A DNA stretch of 60,000 nucleotides from the NCBI GenBank assembly GCA_030141605.1, contig JAQGDQ010002383.1:69001-129000 (forward strand), given 5' to 3'. The stretch comes from Tubiluchus corallicola (taxonomy: Eukaryota; Priapulida; Priapulimorpha; Priapulimorphida; Tubiluchidae). The position numbers were made by a program, and so were the translations under genes. Shown one piece after another: positions 1-21,893 of this stretch (its first letter is position 1; every line of letters begins with the position of its first letter). Below the pieces are notes generated by a model. The model worked only from the letters and a program-made list of their open reading frames with translations. It was not told the origin of the DNA and searched no databases.

Positions 1-540
1 AATATAACAGTTATTTAACTTTTATACATTCCTCGGCAATTATAACGTACTTTACCACTCCCATGAAACACTAAAATAACAAATATTACCAGTGATTTTT
101 TTGAAATTTTTTTGCTCAAACAGCCTGCAGAAAAAAACGTTCTGACGGCACCTGGTGGGACTCTCGAAGGGAGATATACAGCTCTTTAGAAAGGGGAAGA
201 ACAGGGCTATACGATGATGTGGGCTATATTAGGACACGTCCATCAAGAGCAGTGACGACGACTTAATTAGATGTTCTATTTTTGGCAATTTTCGCTTGGA
301 AAACTGCTGACGCAAAGCCATTGTTGTGACGTCATCCATTATACTCTGCCTGTAACTTTAATTCAGTAAAAGCTTCTGGCTTTGCGTTAGATAAACAGAC
401 AAACACTAGGTAGAATGTTTGCGCATATTTGATTATGAGTGGATTTATAAGCAAAATTTTTTTGCGGGGCCTTTGCTAGTTTGTTTATTAATTCACTCAA
501 TCGTTTATTCACACACAATCATTCATTCATTTATTCAGTT
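1..540. other. Intergenic, nothing recognised
   Basis: No exon, RNA gene or clear mobile-element end is visible. The stretch is AT-rich with a short more GC-rich segment around 130-250 and a CRE-like TGACGTCA-type site near 328. It runs directly into the tetranucleotide array that follows. Confidence 0.5.
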
Positions 541-700
541 AGTCAGTCAGTCAGTCAGTCAGTCAGTCAGTCAGTCAGTCAGTCAGTCAGTCAGTCAGTC
601 AGTCAGTCAGTCAGTCAGTCAGTCATTCGGTCGGTCGGTCGGTCGGTCGGTCGGTCGGTCAGTCGGTCGGTCGGTCAGTCAGTCAGTCAGTCAGTCAGTC
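541..700. repeat. (GTCA)n/(GTCG)n microsatellite
   Basis: About 40 copies of a GTCA tetranucleotide with an internal block changed to GTCG. The long serine/glutamine/valine reading frames through it are translations of the repeat and not genes. Confidence 0.95.
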
Positions 701-714
701 ATTCGTTCACTCAT

Positions 715-1427
715 TCAGTAAATAATTTAAAAAACTTACAATTACTTATTTATTTGTGTGATTTATCTGCAGACAATTAAGACAAAATCAATATTCAAGC
801 TACGAAGAAATAAAAACACAAATAGATAAACAGACAAAATGACACAAAACATACAAATAGTGTAATCTTCAAGAATCACGAAATTGTAATGTGACATGCA
901 ATGACATAATCGATGAAAAGTTGATCCAAGTTACTCCAAGGTCTTGCATAACCTCACATTTGGTCACTCACTAGCGGAGACGAAAGGTATGCATCTGAGA
1001 AATAATGGGTAAAAGCCCAAGGAGTCAAATCAAATATTGCAAACTGCAGCAATTATCATTTTGAATTTGCCAATGATTGCTTGATTTACTATAATAGTTA
1101 TTTCAGTTGAGAGCTTTACAAGTTGTACAAGATGTACTCAAAAACTAATCACGTACAGTCAAGATGTACACGCTACAGAATCTCCTAGTAAGACTGCTAT
1201 TCGTTGTTAATTATTACTAGTAAATTAGTTAATTCCAGTTCTTATCGGTTTAGCATGTCCCATTAACTTGGAAAATGGTCAAACGTAACACATTTCTCAT
1301 TTGTATTTTTCTCATAGGAATATATGATGGCAGCGAAGACAACTCTCTAATCCAATGCTGTTTTATCGTACACCTGGTTTTACTAGATTATGAATACTAT
1401 AAATACTACTTGTGCTGTGCCGAGCAA
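715..1427. other. Intergenic, nothing recognised
   Basis: AT-rich sequence between the GTCA array and the first 5S-like copy. I see no splice-framed coding exon, tRNA fold or terminal inverted repeat here. Confidence 0.45.
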
Positions 1428-1546
1428 GCTACAGCCAAATCACGTTGAAAACACCGGTTTTCGTCTGATCCCCAAAGTTAAGTAATGTAGAGACCCTGGT
1501 TAGTACTTGGATGGGTGACCGCCTAGGAATACTACGTGCTGTTGAC
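1428..1546 (+). pseudogene. 5S rRNA-like copy 1 (degenerate)
   Basis: About 119 nt align end to end with animal 5S rRNA. The internal control region is well kept (AAGTTAAG..., then GGTTAGTACTTGGATGGGTG), and a run of T at 1547-1552 follows as in a Pol III terminator. Several positions differ from the animal consensus, and the two ends (GCTAC... and ...GTTGAC) no longer pair well, so a pseudogene or 5S-derived repeat is more likely than a working gene. It is the head of a unit repeated about 766 bp downstream. Confidence 0.7.
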
Positions 1547-1818
1547 TTTTTTGCTAGTGCCTATTAACTATTGAAGTGTGTGCACAACACGACCATTTCA
1601 TTTTTGCAGAATTGTTTCTGACTTTTGGAAGTAGAAGTGATAGGAATAAGTGTCTGTCTGAACATTATTTTGATTTTTATTTGCTTTGCATTTTAATGTC
1701 TAAAACTATCTATTTGTTACGTTTCTCAAATACTACACACAAAAATTCAAAACAGATACTTTGTTACTACGTTCACCTTAATCTATCTATTATTTCTATA
1801 TTATCTCTTTTAACGAAA

Positions 1819-1890
1819 TACAGAAGTTACGCAACCTCGAACCTGGTTTGGTTTTGCGTTTGAATGGGTGACTGCCCGGGACTGACATTT
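1819..1890 (+). repeat. Partial 5S-like fragment in spacer, unit 1
   Basis: A 60-70 nt segment resembles the 3' half of 5S rRNA (AAGTTACGCAACCTCGAACC, then GAATGGGTGACTGCCCGGG), with the middle scrambled. A matching fragment sits at 2652-2718 in the second unit, so the fragment belongs to the repeated unit and is not an independent insertion. Confidence 0.55.
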
Positions 1891-2193
1891 TTTTAAATGG
1901 TCAGGAAGGCTGATGACAAAAGCTGTAAAATCTTCTTCAACACTCAAAAATGGATTTTTGTTCTGACTGATATTTTTAAATGAAGGATCTCTTTGCTTGT
2001 TCATGCTTGATCATTCCCATGTTTAATTATGTCATATTTAGAAGGTAATAGACTTGAGCACGGTATTTTAACATCTCTGATATTTTAGAATTTCATATGA
2101 TATTTCTATTTATACTTTGCATTAAAATACTAAAAAGGTTTGTTTATTCATGTACATCATTTCTATGTTAACTCATCTTAAGAAACTGCTAAT

Positions 2194-2311
2194 GTCTACG
2201 GCCATATTACATTGAATACACCGGTTCTCGTCTGATCACCGAAGTTAAGCAATGCAGAGTGTGGTTAGTACTTGGATAGGGGACCGCCTAGGAATACCAC
2301 GTGCTGTAGAC
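2194..2311 (+). rRNA. 5S rRNA-like copy 2 (variant or pseudogene)
   Basis: 118 nt closely matching animal 5S rRNA, followed at once by TTTTTT (2312-2317), the usual Pol III stop. Box A-like AAGTTAAGCAA and the C-box GGTTAGTACTTGGATAGGGG are present. The terminal stem is GTCTAC...GTAGAC, against the usual GCCTAC...GTAGGC: both strands have changed together, so pairing is kept. The loop region around 2250-2262 differs from consensus. It could be a minor functional 5S variant, or a pseudogene that decayed after leaving an array; I lean to variant or pseudogene over major 5S. Confidence 0.6.
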
Positions 2312-2651
2312 TTTTTTGCTAGAGTGATTATTAACAATCAAAGTGTGTGCACAACACGACCATATCATTTTGACAGTATTGTTTTTGATTTTTGGAAGTT
2401 GAAGTGGTGGAAATAAATGTCTGTCTCGACATTACGTTGATTTTTTTTGGCATTTTAATGTGAAAGACTATCTATTTGTTACGTTTCTCGAATATCACAC
2501 AAAGTGAACAAAAATGAAAATAAAACTAGAAAATCAGCCACTGCCCTTCAAAAATTATTTTTGATTTTCATATAAAAATTCAAAACAGATACTTTGTTCC
2601 TACGTTCACCTTAATCTATCTATTATTTCTATATTATCTCTCTTTAACGAA

Positions 2652-2718
2652 ATGCAGAAGTTAAGCAATCTCGAACCTGGTTTTGCGTTTGAATGGGTGA
2701 CTGTCCGGGAATTCTGGT
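2652..2718 (+). repeat. Partial 5S-like fragment in spacer, unit 2
   Basis: Second copy of the scrambled 5S 3'-half (AAGTTAAGCAATCTCGAACC, then GAATGGGTGACTGTCCGGG). Offset from the first copy is about 833 bp against 766 bp for the 5S heads, so unit 2 carries roughly 67 extra bases in its spacer. Confidence 0.55.
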
Positions 2719-3019
2719 ATTGCTAACTTCTTAACTTGGTGCTTAAATTTTTTTTAAATGGTCAGGAAGGGTGATGACAAATGCTGTAAAATCTTCTGCA
2801 CCACTCAAAAATGGATTTTTGTTCTGACTGATATTTTTAAATGTGTATTCTTTTTGCTTGTTCATGCTTGATCATTCCCATGTTTAATTGCGTCATATTT
2901 AAAAGATAATATACTTGAGCACGGTATTTGAACCTCCCCGATACTTTATAATTTCATGTGATATTTTTATTTATACTTTGCATTACAATACTAAGAAGGT
3001 TTGCTCGTTCATGTATAAT

Positions 3020-3260
3020 GTTACAGAGGCACCTGTGTCGGGTGTAGGGCCCTCTACACGCCCTGCTTTCACGTCAGCAGCGACTCACCCCTTTTTTGTA
3101 GGTCCAGACGTCTTGTTTGGGCCTACACGTGGTGGAAGAAGCCAGCAGCCCTGGAATGCCAGTAAAAAAGCGTGTAGAGGTCACTAGAGCCTTGATTTGT
3201 GACACAGCTGCTCCTCGGGCGTAGTGCTGTTACTTAGCTATTTTTTGTGTGTGTATTTTG
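3020..3260. other. GC-rich block, unidentified
   Basis: A block noticeably richer in G+C than its surroundings, followed by AATAAA near 3281. Short open frames exist in two frames but none is convincing, and I cannot match it to a family. It may be the 3' end of an old retroposed sequence. Confidence 0.3.
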
Positions 3261-3428
3261 TTCCCCTATAAGTGCTGGTAATAAACTCCGTACAGTGTAA
3301 TTTTTGTGTTTTATATTGTGAGAGTTAAATGACATGCTATAACAGGTATCTGGTATTAGTTCACAGATATTAGCTTAATTAATTAGCATAACATTTATAA
3401 TTAAAAGTAACATTTGTAGTTAAGTACT

Positions 3429-3801
3429 CAGGGCCTCTTTCAGCTTAAGAGAGGCCCGGGAAAGTGGGGCGTGTGAGGCCCCCTCGAGGGGGAGGGCAAA
3501 GCGCCCAGAAAAATTTTGAACTGCTAGAACGCCGGAGAAGCATTTTCGAAGAGAAAACATGGAGTTACACAGTTGTTAAAGGAAAGAACAATTGAAAGAA
3601 AAACTGCTTTATTCTCAAAACCAGTCCTTAATACTTGTCAATACTGGCAAACGGCGCGCGTGCGGCAAGAGAGAGAGAGGGGGGAGCGGAGGAAGTATGT
3701 TCGCATAAAGCAAAAAAATGTTACCTTGGCATCAGGCCCCCTGGAGGGTGAGGCCCCGGGGAATTGTCCCCACTTAACCCCCCCCCCTAAAATAGGGCCT
3801 G
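3429..3801. mobile_element. Short hAT-type non-autonomous element with 8-bp TSD
   Basis: A 373-bp GC-richer insertion bounded by the 8-bp direct repeat TAAGTACT at 3421-3428 and 3802-3809. The left end begins CAGGGCCTC and the right end, read inward, begins CAGGCCCTA: a short imperfect inverted repeat starting with CAG as in hAT superfamily elements. Internally it has GC-rich palindromic runs (GGCCCCCTCGAGGGGG) and no transposase frame, so it would need a helper element. Confidence 0.7.
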
Positions 3802-4113
3802 TAAGTACTCAATTACATACCGATACAAAATGGGTCTTCATGAACTATTTTCATCAGCATCTTGCAAGGTTAATGACTCGAAAGAAATCTAATGTTGCAC
3901 AGTTATGCTTTTGCTGAATAGTTTGTCAGATTTAATTTGGATCAAGAGTTGTGTACGTATGATACAAAATGTTCAGTTAGCAAGTAAATGGTTTCCTTCA
4001 AGACTTGACAGAGAACGTTTGTAGAACTTCACCATATTTAAAACCATAAAAAATTAAATTAATATTGTTAGTGGCAACTCACAAACGATGTTCAAAAATT
4101 GGTTAAAAGTAAT

Positions 4114-4144
4114 TTTATTCACATCCATTATATACAGCTTTATT
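4114..4144 (-). promoter_or_regulatory. Candidate poly(A) signals for CYP-A
   Basis: Two minus-strand AATAAA hexamers, at 4139-4144 and 4114-4119, lie about 350-380 bp beyond the CYP-A stop codon, just past the GT/AC microsatellite. They are the first canonical signals downstream of the gene. Confidence 0.5.
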
Positions 4145-4212
4145 AAAAGTATGTTATTCATAATATTCATAATGTTATTCACAAGTAGGCTTATAGCATG
4201 CTTAAAACTGTT

Positions 4213-4213
4213 G

Positions 4214-4245
<32 letters not shown>

Positions 4246-4381
4246 TGTGTGTGTGTGCATGCGTGTGCATGCGTGAGTGCGTGCGTGTGTGTGTGTGTGC
4301 GTGCGTGCATACGTGTGTGTGTGTGTGTGTGTGTGCATGCGTGTGTGTGTGTGTGTGTGTGTGCATGTGTGTGCATGTGTG

Positions 4382-4421
<40 letters not shown>

Positions 4422-4481
4422 TGCATGCATACGTGTGTGTGTGTGCGTGTGTGCGTACGTGTGCGTACGTATGCGTGCGTG
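4213..4481. repeat. (GT)n/(GC)(AT)-interrupted microsatellite
   Basis: About 270 bp of GT dinucleotides with GCGT and GCATGC interruptions. On the minus strand it starts about a dozen bases after the CYP-A stop codon, so it should form most of that gene's 3' UTR if the transcript runs to the AATAAA at 4139-4144. Confidence 0.95.
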
Positions 4482-4492
4482 TTTATAGTTTC

Positions 4493-15033
<10,541 letters not shown>

Positions 15034-15372
15034 GACGGTAAAATAATTTTTTATGTTAAAATATTCATACACACATACATACATACATACACACGGAAGG
15101 CGTCGACCACGTGACGCAGCTTTGTAAATACTGTACTATCTCGATTATAAGACCCTAGAAACTGCGCTAGTACCTACTGCGCATTCCTGGGTAAATGGCC
15201 TTGAGTGGCGTTTATTGATTTGGAACTTATTTACATTAGTAAACATAATACGGACTCCTGGTTCCACAGCCAGCACGCTATACGAAATAGACAGCTCTGC
15301 TTGCCAACTGGAGTTAGGTTCGCTACTCTGAAACTGCAATATAAAAATTCTGTTTTGTTATCAGCAATAACA
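15034..15372. promoter_or_regulatory. Shared divergent promoter region, CYP-A/CYP-B
   Basis: 339 bp separate the two start codons. A palindromic E-box CACGTG is at 15108-15113, about 75 bp upstream of the CYP-A start. TATAAA at 15340-15345 lies only 28 bp before the CYP-B start and is therefore a doubtful TATA box for that gene. A short ACAT repeat is at about 15070-15095. Co-regulation of the pair is an inference from this arrangement. Confidence 0.5.
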
Positions 15373-18090
15373 ATGTTTCCAACGTTGCTCATCGCGGCAG
15401 TTTTGCTCATTTTGTTACTATTTGTATGGCAGTGGAAGAAACGTCCCGAAGGGGCACCGCCGGGCCCTGTGGGCTGGCCCATCGTTGGTTCGATGTTCTC
15501 AATGGGAAAGGACCCAACCGCGTATTTTGAAAAGCTCACAAAACGGTATGGCAACATTTTCGGGCTGTACATAGGACCAACTTTCAACGTGGTCATCAAC
15601 GATTTTGAAACGGGTCGTGAAGCTTTTCTGAAACATGGAGATGTATTTTCTGGAAGGTTCGAAAGTTTTACAATCGGTGAAATTATGGGAGACGATGAAA
15701 TGCGTGGTAAGTACTGCGATCATATAGCATTTGTAGTTGTGTTTTTAAAGAACCGCTTTCTTAATGTCTAATTTATATATTCAAAAAGCCAAGATTTCTT
15801 TGATCTTGAACAAGTGATTTAAAATATCAGAGACCTTTGCAAAAAAGCTTGAAAATTTTGGTATGTTAACTTATGTAGTTTATAAATCCATCCAAGTTAG
15901 CAAACGAGTATGGTGGGGAAGTTACACAAATTCCATCCTCACAGTAGTTGCAAAACAGTTGTGTTAGCTTAATGAAGTTATCTTAATTTTACATACTATT
16001 AACAAATAATAGTCTTTCTATCTTTTATATCATCCTATATATATCAGCTTGATTCATTACAGCATTCCATTTTAAGCACTAATGTTTTTTTAATCACGAT
16101 TCACTTTAAATTTTCAGATTATCTCCATTACTTTTTTTCTATCACTGTGTGGGACAATCTAACAAGCCCTGCATTTTGATTGTCCTCAACACATTTACCT
16201 TCGTATATAAGTGAACGGTGTATGAGGCTTTTCCTGTGCAGTATTTCTTATTTGTATTATGTTCATTGTAAGCTCTTTCACTAGATATTGTACATGAAAC
16301 TATTGTAAATGTGTAATGTGAAATAGATGACCTATGACTATTCGAGAATAGTACTGCAAACAATGAAGCATTGTGTAATACAGGTATGCAACTATTTGCT
16401 TCATTGGACGTGGACGCTTCAGGTAATTTTGCTAGCCGTATACCTAAAACTTAATCACTAAATTCTTTCGAAGAAAGTCAATAATTCAATATTACGACCC
16501 AATAATTCAGGGATATTGGTTGGTTGATTGATTTTGCAACATAGATTGTGAACAACATTATTGCTAGATCCTGTTATCCTGTTATGCAACTTAAACATCT
16601 AATAAGAAACTACAATCCAAAGAGACTAAACAATAAACACTGGACAGTGAAAAGCAAGAAATTACTGTAACATTGTTTGCAAAGTTATTTCATCATGTAA
16701 GTGTGAACAGGCCCTAATGTTGCACTTTTGGATTACAGGGCTTGTGATGTCAGAAGGAAGACGATGGAAAGAACAGAGAAAATTTGCTCTGAGTAAACTC
16801 AAAGAGTTTGGAATGGGAAAGATTAGCTTGGAGAAGAAGATAAAAGAAGAAATATCAGCCTTTCTGAACGAGCTAAAGGATAAGGAAGGCAAACCTTTCG
16901 ATCCTAAACTATATCTTTCAAATACAATTTCAAATGTCATATGTTCCATAGTATTTGGAAACCGTTACGAATACGATGACTCGGCATTTATCAAGTTAAT
17001 GGACTACATTGCTCAAGATGTCCAAAATCCTGACATTACTGGGTTTATTGATGTCTTTCCGTGGCTGAGGTATCTCCCAGGATTTAGATCAAGGTGGGTC
17101 AGACGATCTTACTCATCGTGCAAAACCTGTTGTAGCTAAATTAGGAAACAATCTCATTCATGAAGCGCTATTGGCCATTTTGAGCATTTTTTGGCATTTT
17201 TGTTTAACAATCAGTAATTTATTACACTGAAACTACTGATTTTTTGGTGTAGTAGGCTCACATATTTCTTCTTATTCGAGTAGTTTGGTTTCATCTAAAG
17301 TTGTTCCTTTGTTCGTGAGGTGGCAGAGACTGATTGGTAATTGATTACTAGTCGATTGTCGATTGATCACCAAAAAAGCCAATCCCCGAATGGTAACACA
17401 TTTGCGCAAATATTCGTTGCCAATACAGCTCTTCTGTGTTCTAGCGTCAACCTTAGCATTTACTCTCTTTGTTACCAGATGTCCAATTTATAGAAATCCG
17501 GTAATTGTTACAAATTTAGTTACGGTTAACTTTAGAACATTGTTAATTTTTGACATGTGTTACCAGTTATCAATTTCTTTATGCGCGTAGAGTGTCCGTT
17601 CTTACATGCTCTTACAATAAGCCAGTGATTATTAATACCATTTAATTCTTGATGTTTAAAAGTCACCCTGTTCGTTTGTGTGCCTGGCCTTGAATCCTGC
17701 CGCGGCCGCACTAGGCTAAAAATAAAACAACAATATATTTTGTGGAAATAGAGAGCTTCTTTTCAACAAAAATAGATCTCCAGACCATTAAGCCACTGGT
17801 TACTCTTTGTAGATCAAAGGCTACTAGGTTATGGACTTTGGTCAGAATATTTACCTACATGATAGTCTATTAACGCTAAATTCAACAACATAAATATAAA
17901 TAGTGTTGATTGGCGTTTAAATGTTTGGGAACATTGATTATTACGTGTATTATCTGTTACGTGTTAAAGATTGATAAACAGCGATTTTGACTCTGTTCTT
18001 TTCTTATGCATATAAGTAAAAACCGAATGCCTTCATTTCAATCAGTGGTGTTGAAAAAGTAAAAATACTTCGAGTTATTTGTTCAGTAAA

Positions 18091-18869
18091 GCTCATTTCA
18101 CAGCGAGGACGCAAAGAAAAATGACGTACGGAACTGCTGTCAGAAAATCAGAAAATATTTATGAAAATTTCCAATTTTTCTCGAAATCCCATTTACATGC
18201 AGCAAGGTAGTTCATTTCACAGTGAAATTGCGCGGTTTTTTCCGCACGCGCAGTTAACTCAACTTAACTGCAACTACTTCGCAAGTTTTATACTGTATAA
18301 TCATGTTTAAATTAAGTTTTGCTTACCGAATTTCTCATATGCAAAGTACAATTAGCAAAAGTATTTATTAATCAAAGTATTTTTACACCTGTTTGTTTTT
18401 AGTAAAGTTTTACTAATGACTTCAAAATCTAAAAATATACATGTACAGTATAACATAAATATATTCGTTATTTTTGTTTTTACGAATATAGCCATCGATG
18501 TTGCATTAAAAAAACACAAAATCGTCAGTCTGTTAAAGGAGAAATTAAATCTTAGAAATTAAATCTGCTGAAACGTGTTAATTGTTGTTCGTTAAATAAG
18601 AAACAATTAACAAAGTAGTTAAATTAAAGACTGAATTCTACGAGAATTCTTCAAGAAAATGGAACATACAGGCAAAATTCCTTACGAGGAGGACGCATAG
18701 CTGCTAGCTGGCAGCAGAATTCCCCAAGAGGAATTGCACGAGGAATTTTGCTGCGCGTCCTCACTGTGAAAGGCGCCATAGAAAACAATGTGTTTCATTT
18801 TCGCGAGGAATTCCTCAAAGAATTTCTCCTCTAGGCATTCTGTTGCGCGTCTTCACTGTGAAATGGGCC
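18091..18869. mobile_element. MITE-like element with 22-bp inverted repeats
   Basis: The left end (18091-18112) and the reverse complement of the right end (18848-18869) agree at 19 of 22 positions around CATTTCACAG. Related motifs recur inside near 18211 and 18759. No coding remnant and no convincing target-site duplication. It ends 43 bp before CYP-B exon 3. Confidence 0.55.
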
Positions 18870-19165
18870 TCAGCTTTCCTAGAAATTAACTGCTTAGTCA
18901 TCATTATTTCAGATACAAGAAGTTCATGGAAAATGAATTTCACATTATGGACTTTATAAAAAGCCATGTGGACGAACACACGAAAACGTACAATCCAGAT
19001 GACTTTGTTTCTCTTATTTAATGAAAATCCATTGTATTAATTCCAAATCCATTCCAGTAACCTAATATTGTACTCTAACTGTAATGGTGACAAAATTTTT
19101 ACATTGGCTTTTGATTATAATGTCTCTAAGCTTTTTTGAGCTGTTTTGTACCTCTCTGAGTAAGC

Positions 19166-19775
19166 AAGACAGGACGATTTTTCATATACTACCCCATTTT
19201 CAACACTGATAAAAAGTACACATTTTTAGACAATTAATACTACAAACGCATTTCTGATAATTAAATAATAGATTACAAACTTAATTAACGGCAGGCGAGC
19301 CCAACTATTCATGACATCACAAATTAACATAATTTTCAACAACAAAAATATTCCACGAGTGTGTTGCACGTGTTTGCGAAAGCAAAAATTGAAGTACAAT
19401 GCTACTGTAAAATATTCAGCAAGTTTTAAGATAAAAATTCAAATTTCAAATATACCGCTGTGATCACGTATGAGCTTTCGAAACGGTGTACGTTTGTCAC
19501 AGACTAGCACATTTGAACTGAGAGGTACAGCACCCGTTTTTTGTGCAATGCGTTTCCCAAATGCAGGTGCTAATGCCCGTTTAACTAGCGAAAGGCGAAA
19601 GGCCTGTAACAGCGAAGAACTAGTGGTACGAACATGAAATTGTGTTTGTGTGGTAATAATTCTTTCACGTAAGTCATTTTTGAAAAAATAGTATGTTTCC
19701 TTTCAATATTTGAAAGAGTTGATTGTTTTGACCTACAGTTTAAGATTGGATCCTGTTTTGCTTTAATTTTGGTTG
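19166..19775 (+). repeat. Interspersed repeat R1, copy 1
   Basis: About 600 bp sharing a long series of words with 33596-34165 and 47650-48215: GATTTTTCATATACT, GCGAGCCCAACT, then AATTCTTTCACGTAAGTCA and TTGTTTTGACCTACAG. It lies in CYP-B intron 3, starting about 145 bp after the broken exon. Class unknown. Confidence 0.7.
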
Positions 19776-21289
19776 CAACCATGTTGACAAAGGACGAGAA
19801 TCGTGCAAACGACACAGTTTAGAGTAGAAATAAGTAAACGTGGAAAAGCAATTTCAAAAAGCACTTGAAGTCAAATTTTTAATAAGTGTAATCAATTTTA
19901 ATGACGTTGTAGCAGTAAAATAAGATTTCTGACATGATCAGAAGAGAAATGAGTTAAACCCGAGTTGAGATGAGATGGCTTCTTCATTTTCAATTCTGAC
20001 ACTAAAGAAATGTGTTTACAAGAAAAAAATCAAACAAAATATCAGAGACTTTTAATTCAAAAGTCGAGATGCAAGGTTATTTAATCAATTATTGTTCATA
20101 TAAATTCACAACTAAACCTTGAAATATCTTAAATATGGGGCGATTTGACGTGACAGAGTTCCAGGTTAGCTCACTTCCCTTTTCTCTGCCTCTTTTAGCA
20201 TGTTAAAAGGGTTCTAGCATATTAACAACTTCGAAAAATCACTCGAAACACTTAATTATTGTGACACTAATAGATAAATTCAGTAAAATACAAATTATTG
20301 ATTTTTTGCAATAATGGGTGCCAAATCTGTTAAAATAGTAAGTATTTAACTTTTTTTCAGTTAGTGAGCTTATGTGGGTTGCAGCAGACTGTTTCTTTGC
20401 TGGAACCGAAACCACGTCATCAACACTTTATTGGGCGTTTATTTACTTGCTGCATTATCCCGATGTACAGAAACGCGTGCAGAAAGAAATTGATGACGTC
20501 ATTGGAAAATCAAGGCTGCCATCTGTAGCCGACAAACCAAACATGCCTTTCACGGAAGCAACTTTAACTGAAATACAAAGAATGGGTAATGAAAGTGTTG
20601 GCAAAAATAAGAAATTTTTTGTTGACCATACTGATGATTTACAAACTATATTAACATTCATTGCTACTATCATCCTAATTTTCTAATTTTTTCCATGGCA
20701 CTTTTTTCCATATATATGTAGCTTATATCATAGAACTTACAAAAAGGCTTTTAAAATGTTGTTTCGTATTTACATCCAGAGCTAAAGCAACATGATACTA
20801 GTCATTTGTGATGGCCTGCAATTTTTGGTCTTTTGAAAGTAGTATTTTCAACACATTTTCAGGAAACATTGTACCACTTGGAGTACCACATTCCACTTCA
20901 AAAGAGGTGACGTTTCAAGGCTACAGAATACCAGCTCGTACGACTGTAATGTTGAACTTGACTGCCATCCATCAGGATCCGGTCATGTTTCCGGAACCTA
21001 ATCACTTCCGTCCTGAACGCCATTTGAACGACAAAGGAGAGTTTGTAAAGAATGATGCAGTAATTCCATTTTCAGTTGGTGAGATTTATTTTACACATAG
21101 AGAAAGAAGAAGAAAAAGAAAACCTTCTAATGGAGGGGGTGTGGGATAGATGGTTATAGCATCTATTTACAAAACCTCATCAGAAGGGAAGGACAGGCAG
21201 ATAGACCTTTTTTTCTTTCACCAATACATAACCAATTATCGGTTAAGTTTGAGTAAGGCTAGAAAGGTGATCAGAGTTTGCACAGGTGT

Positions 21290-21358
21290 TGAAACTTGGA
21301 TTCGAACCAAGAACCTCTGGATTGGCTTTCAGGTGTTGTAACCACACAGACACCTGAC
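21290..21358 (-). mobile_element. tRNA-derived SINE head
   Basis: The minus strand carries a tRNA-like 3' half with a near-perfect Pol III B box, GGTTCGAATCC (21299-21309). The A-box side is decayed. It lies in CYP-B intron 5. Confidence 0.5.
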
Positions 21359-21509
21359 ACAAAGTAGAGCAATGTTTTGGTTATAGACATTTTATTACTT
21401 GGAAGCAGCATACCTTTTGTTACACATTAACACCTGGTTAGGCAATGTGATGCGTCCACCATTGCATGCCACTAACCTCCAACACATCTAGCCCATTTTT
21501 CTAAAAAAG

Positions 21510-21512
21510 TGT

Positions 21513-21547
<35 letters not shown>

Positions 21548-21608
21548 TCCTATTATACATATATATAATGTAAACATATATATATGTATACATTATATAT
21601 ATGTATGT
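21510..21608. repeat. (TA)n microsatellite
   Basis: TA dinucleotides with interruptions, in CYP-B intron 5. Confidence 0.95.
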
Positions 21609-21614
21609 ATACAT

Positions 21615-21893
21615 ATATAATGCTCATCTGCGCTCTCGTACAAACTCACAAAGGGAATTTGAATCTTGTTAAAAGGACATAGGTATAGCCAACAAGGAAG
21701 ACATTTTCTTATAGGACAGTGTTGAAGACAAATCTCCAACAAATCAAGCCAACATATCAAAAAGTGTTTTATGTCTATATAATGCTCGCCTTGGCTCTCA
21801 TTCGAAAACACAAAGGGAGTTTCAATCTTGCCAGAGGGACACGGGTATAGCCCACTAGAAAGGCATTTTTATAGGACAGGCAATCACAAATTC
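21615..21893. repeat. 160-bp diverged tandem pair
   Basis: ATAATGCTCATCTGCGCTCTC at about 21617 recurs at about 21779 as ATAATGCTCGCCTTGGCTCTC. The 100 bp that follow (AAAGGGA.TTT.AATCTT, ATAGGACAG) also match, with substitutions. Confidence 0.7.

Larger units (their letters stand above)
1428..2990 (+). repeat. Tandem pair of 5S-containing units
   Basis: Two direct repeats: 5S-like head, spacer starting TTTTTTGCTAG, partial 5S fragment, then a tail containing GTCATATTTA and ACTTGAGCACGGTATTT. The spacers can be followed side by side, with small indels. The organisation resembles a 5S rDNA array fragment; a tail segment also occurs alone at about 11546-11640. Confidence 0.7.
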
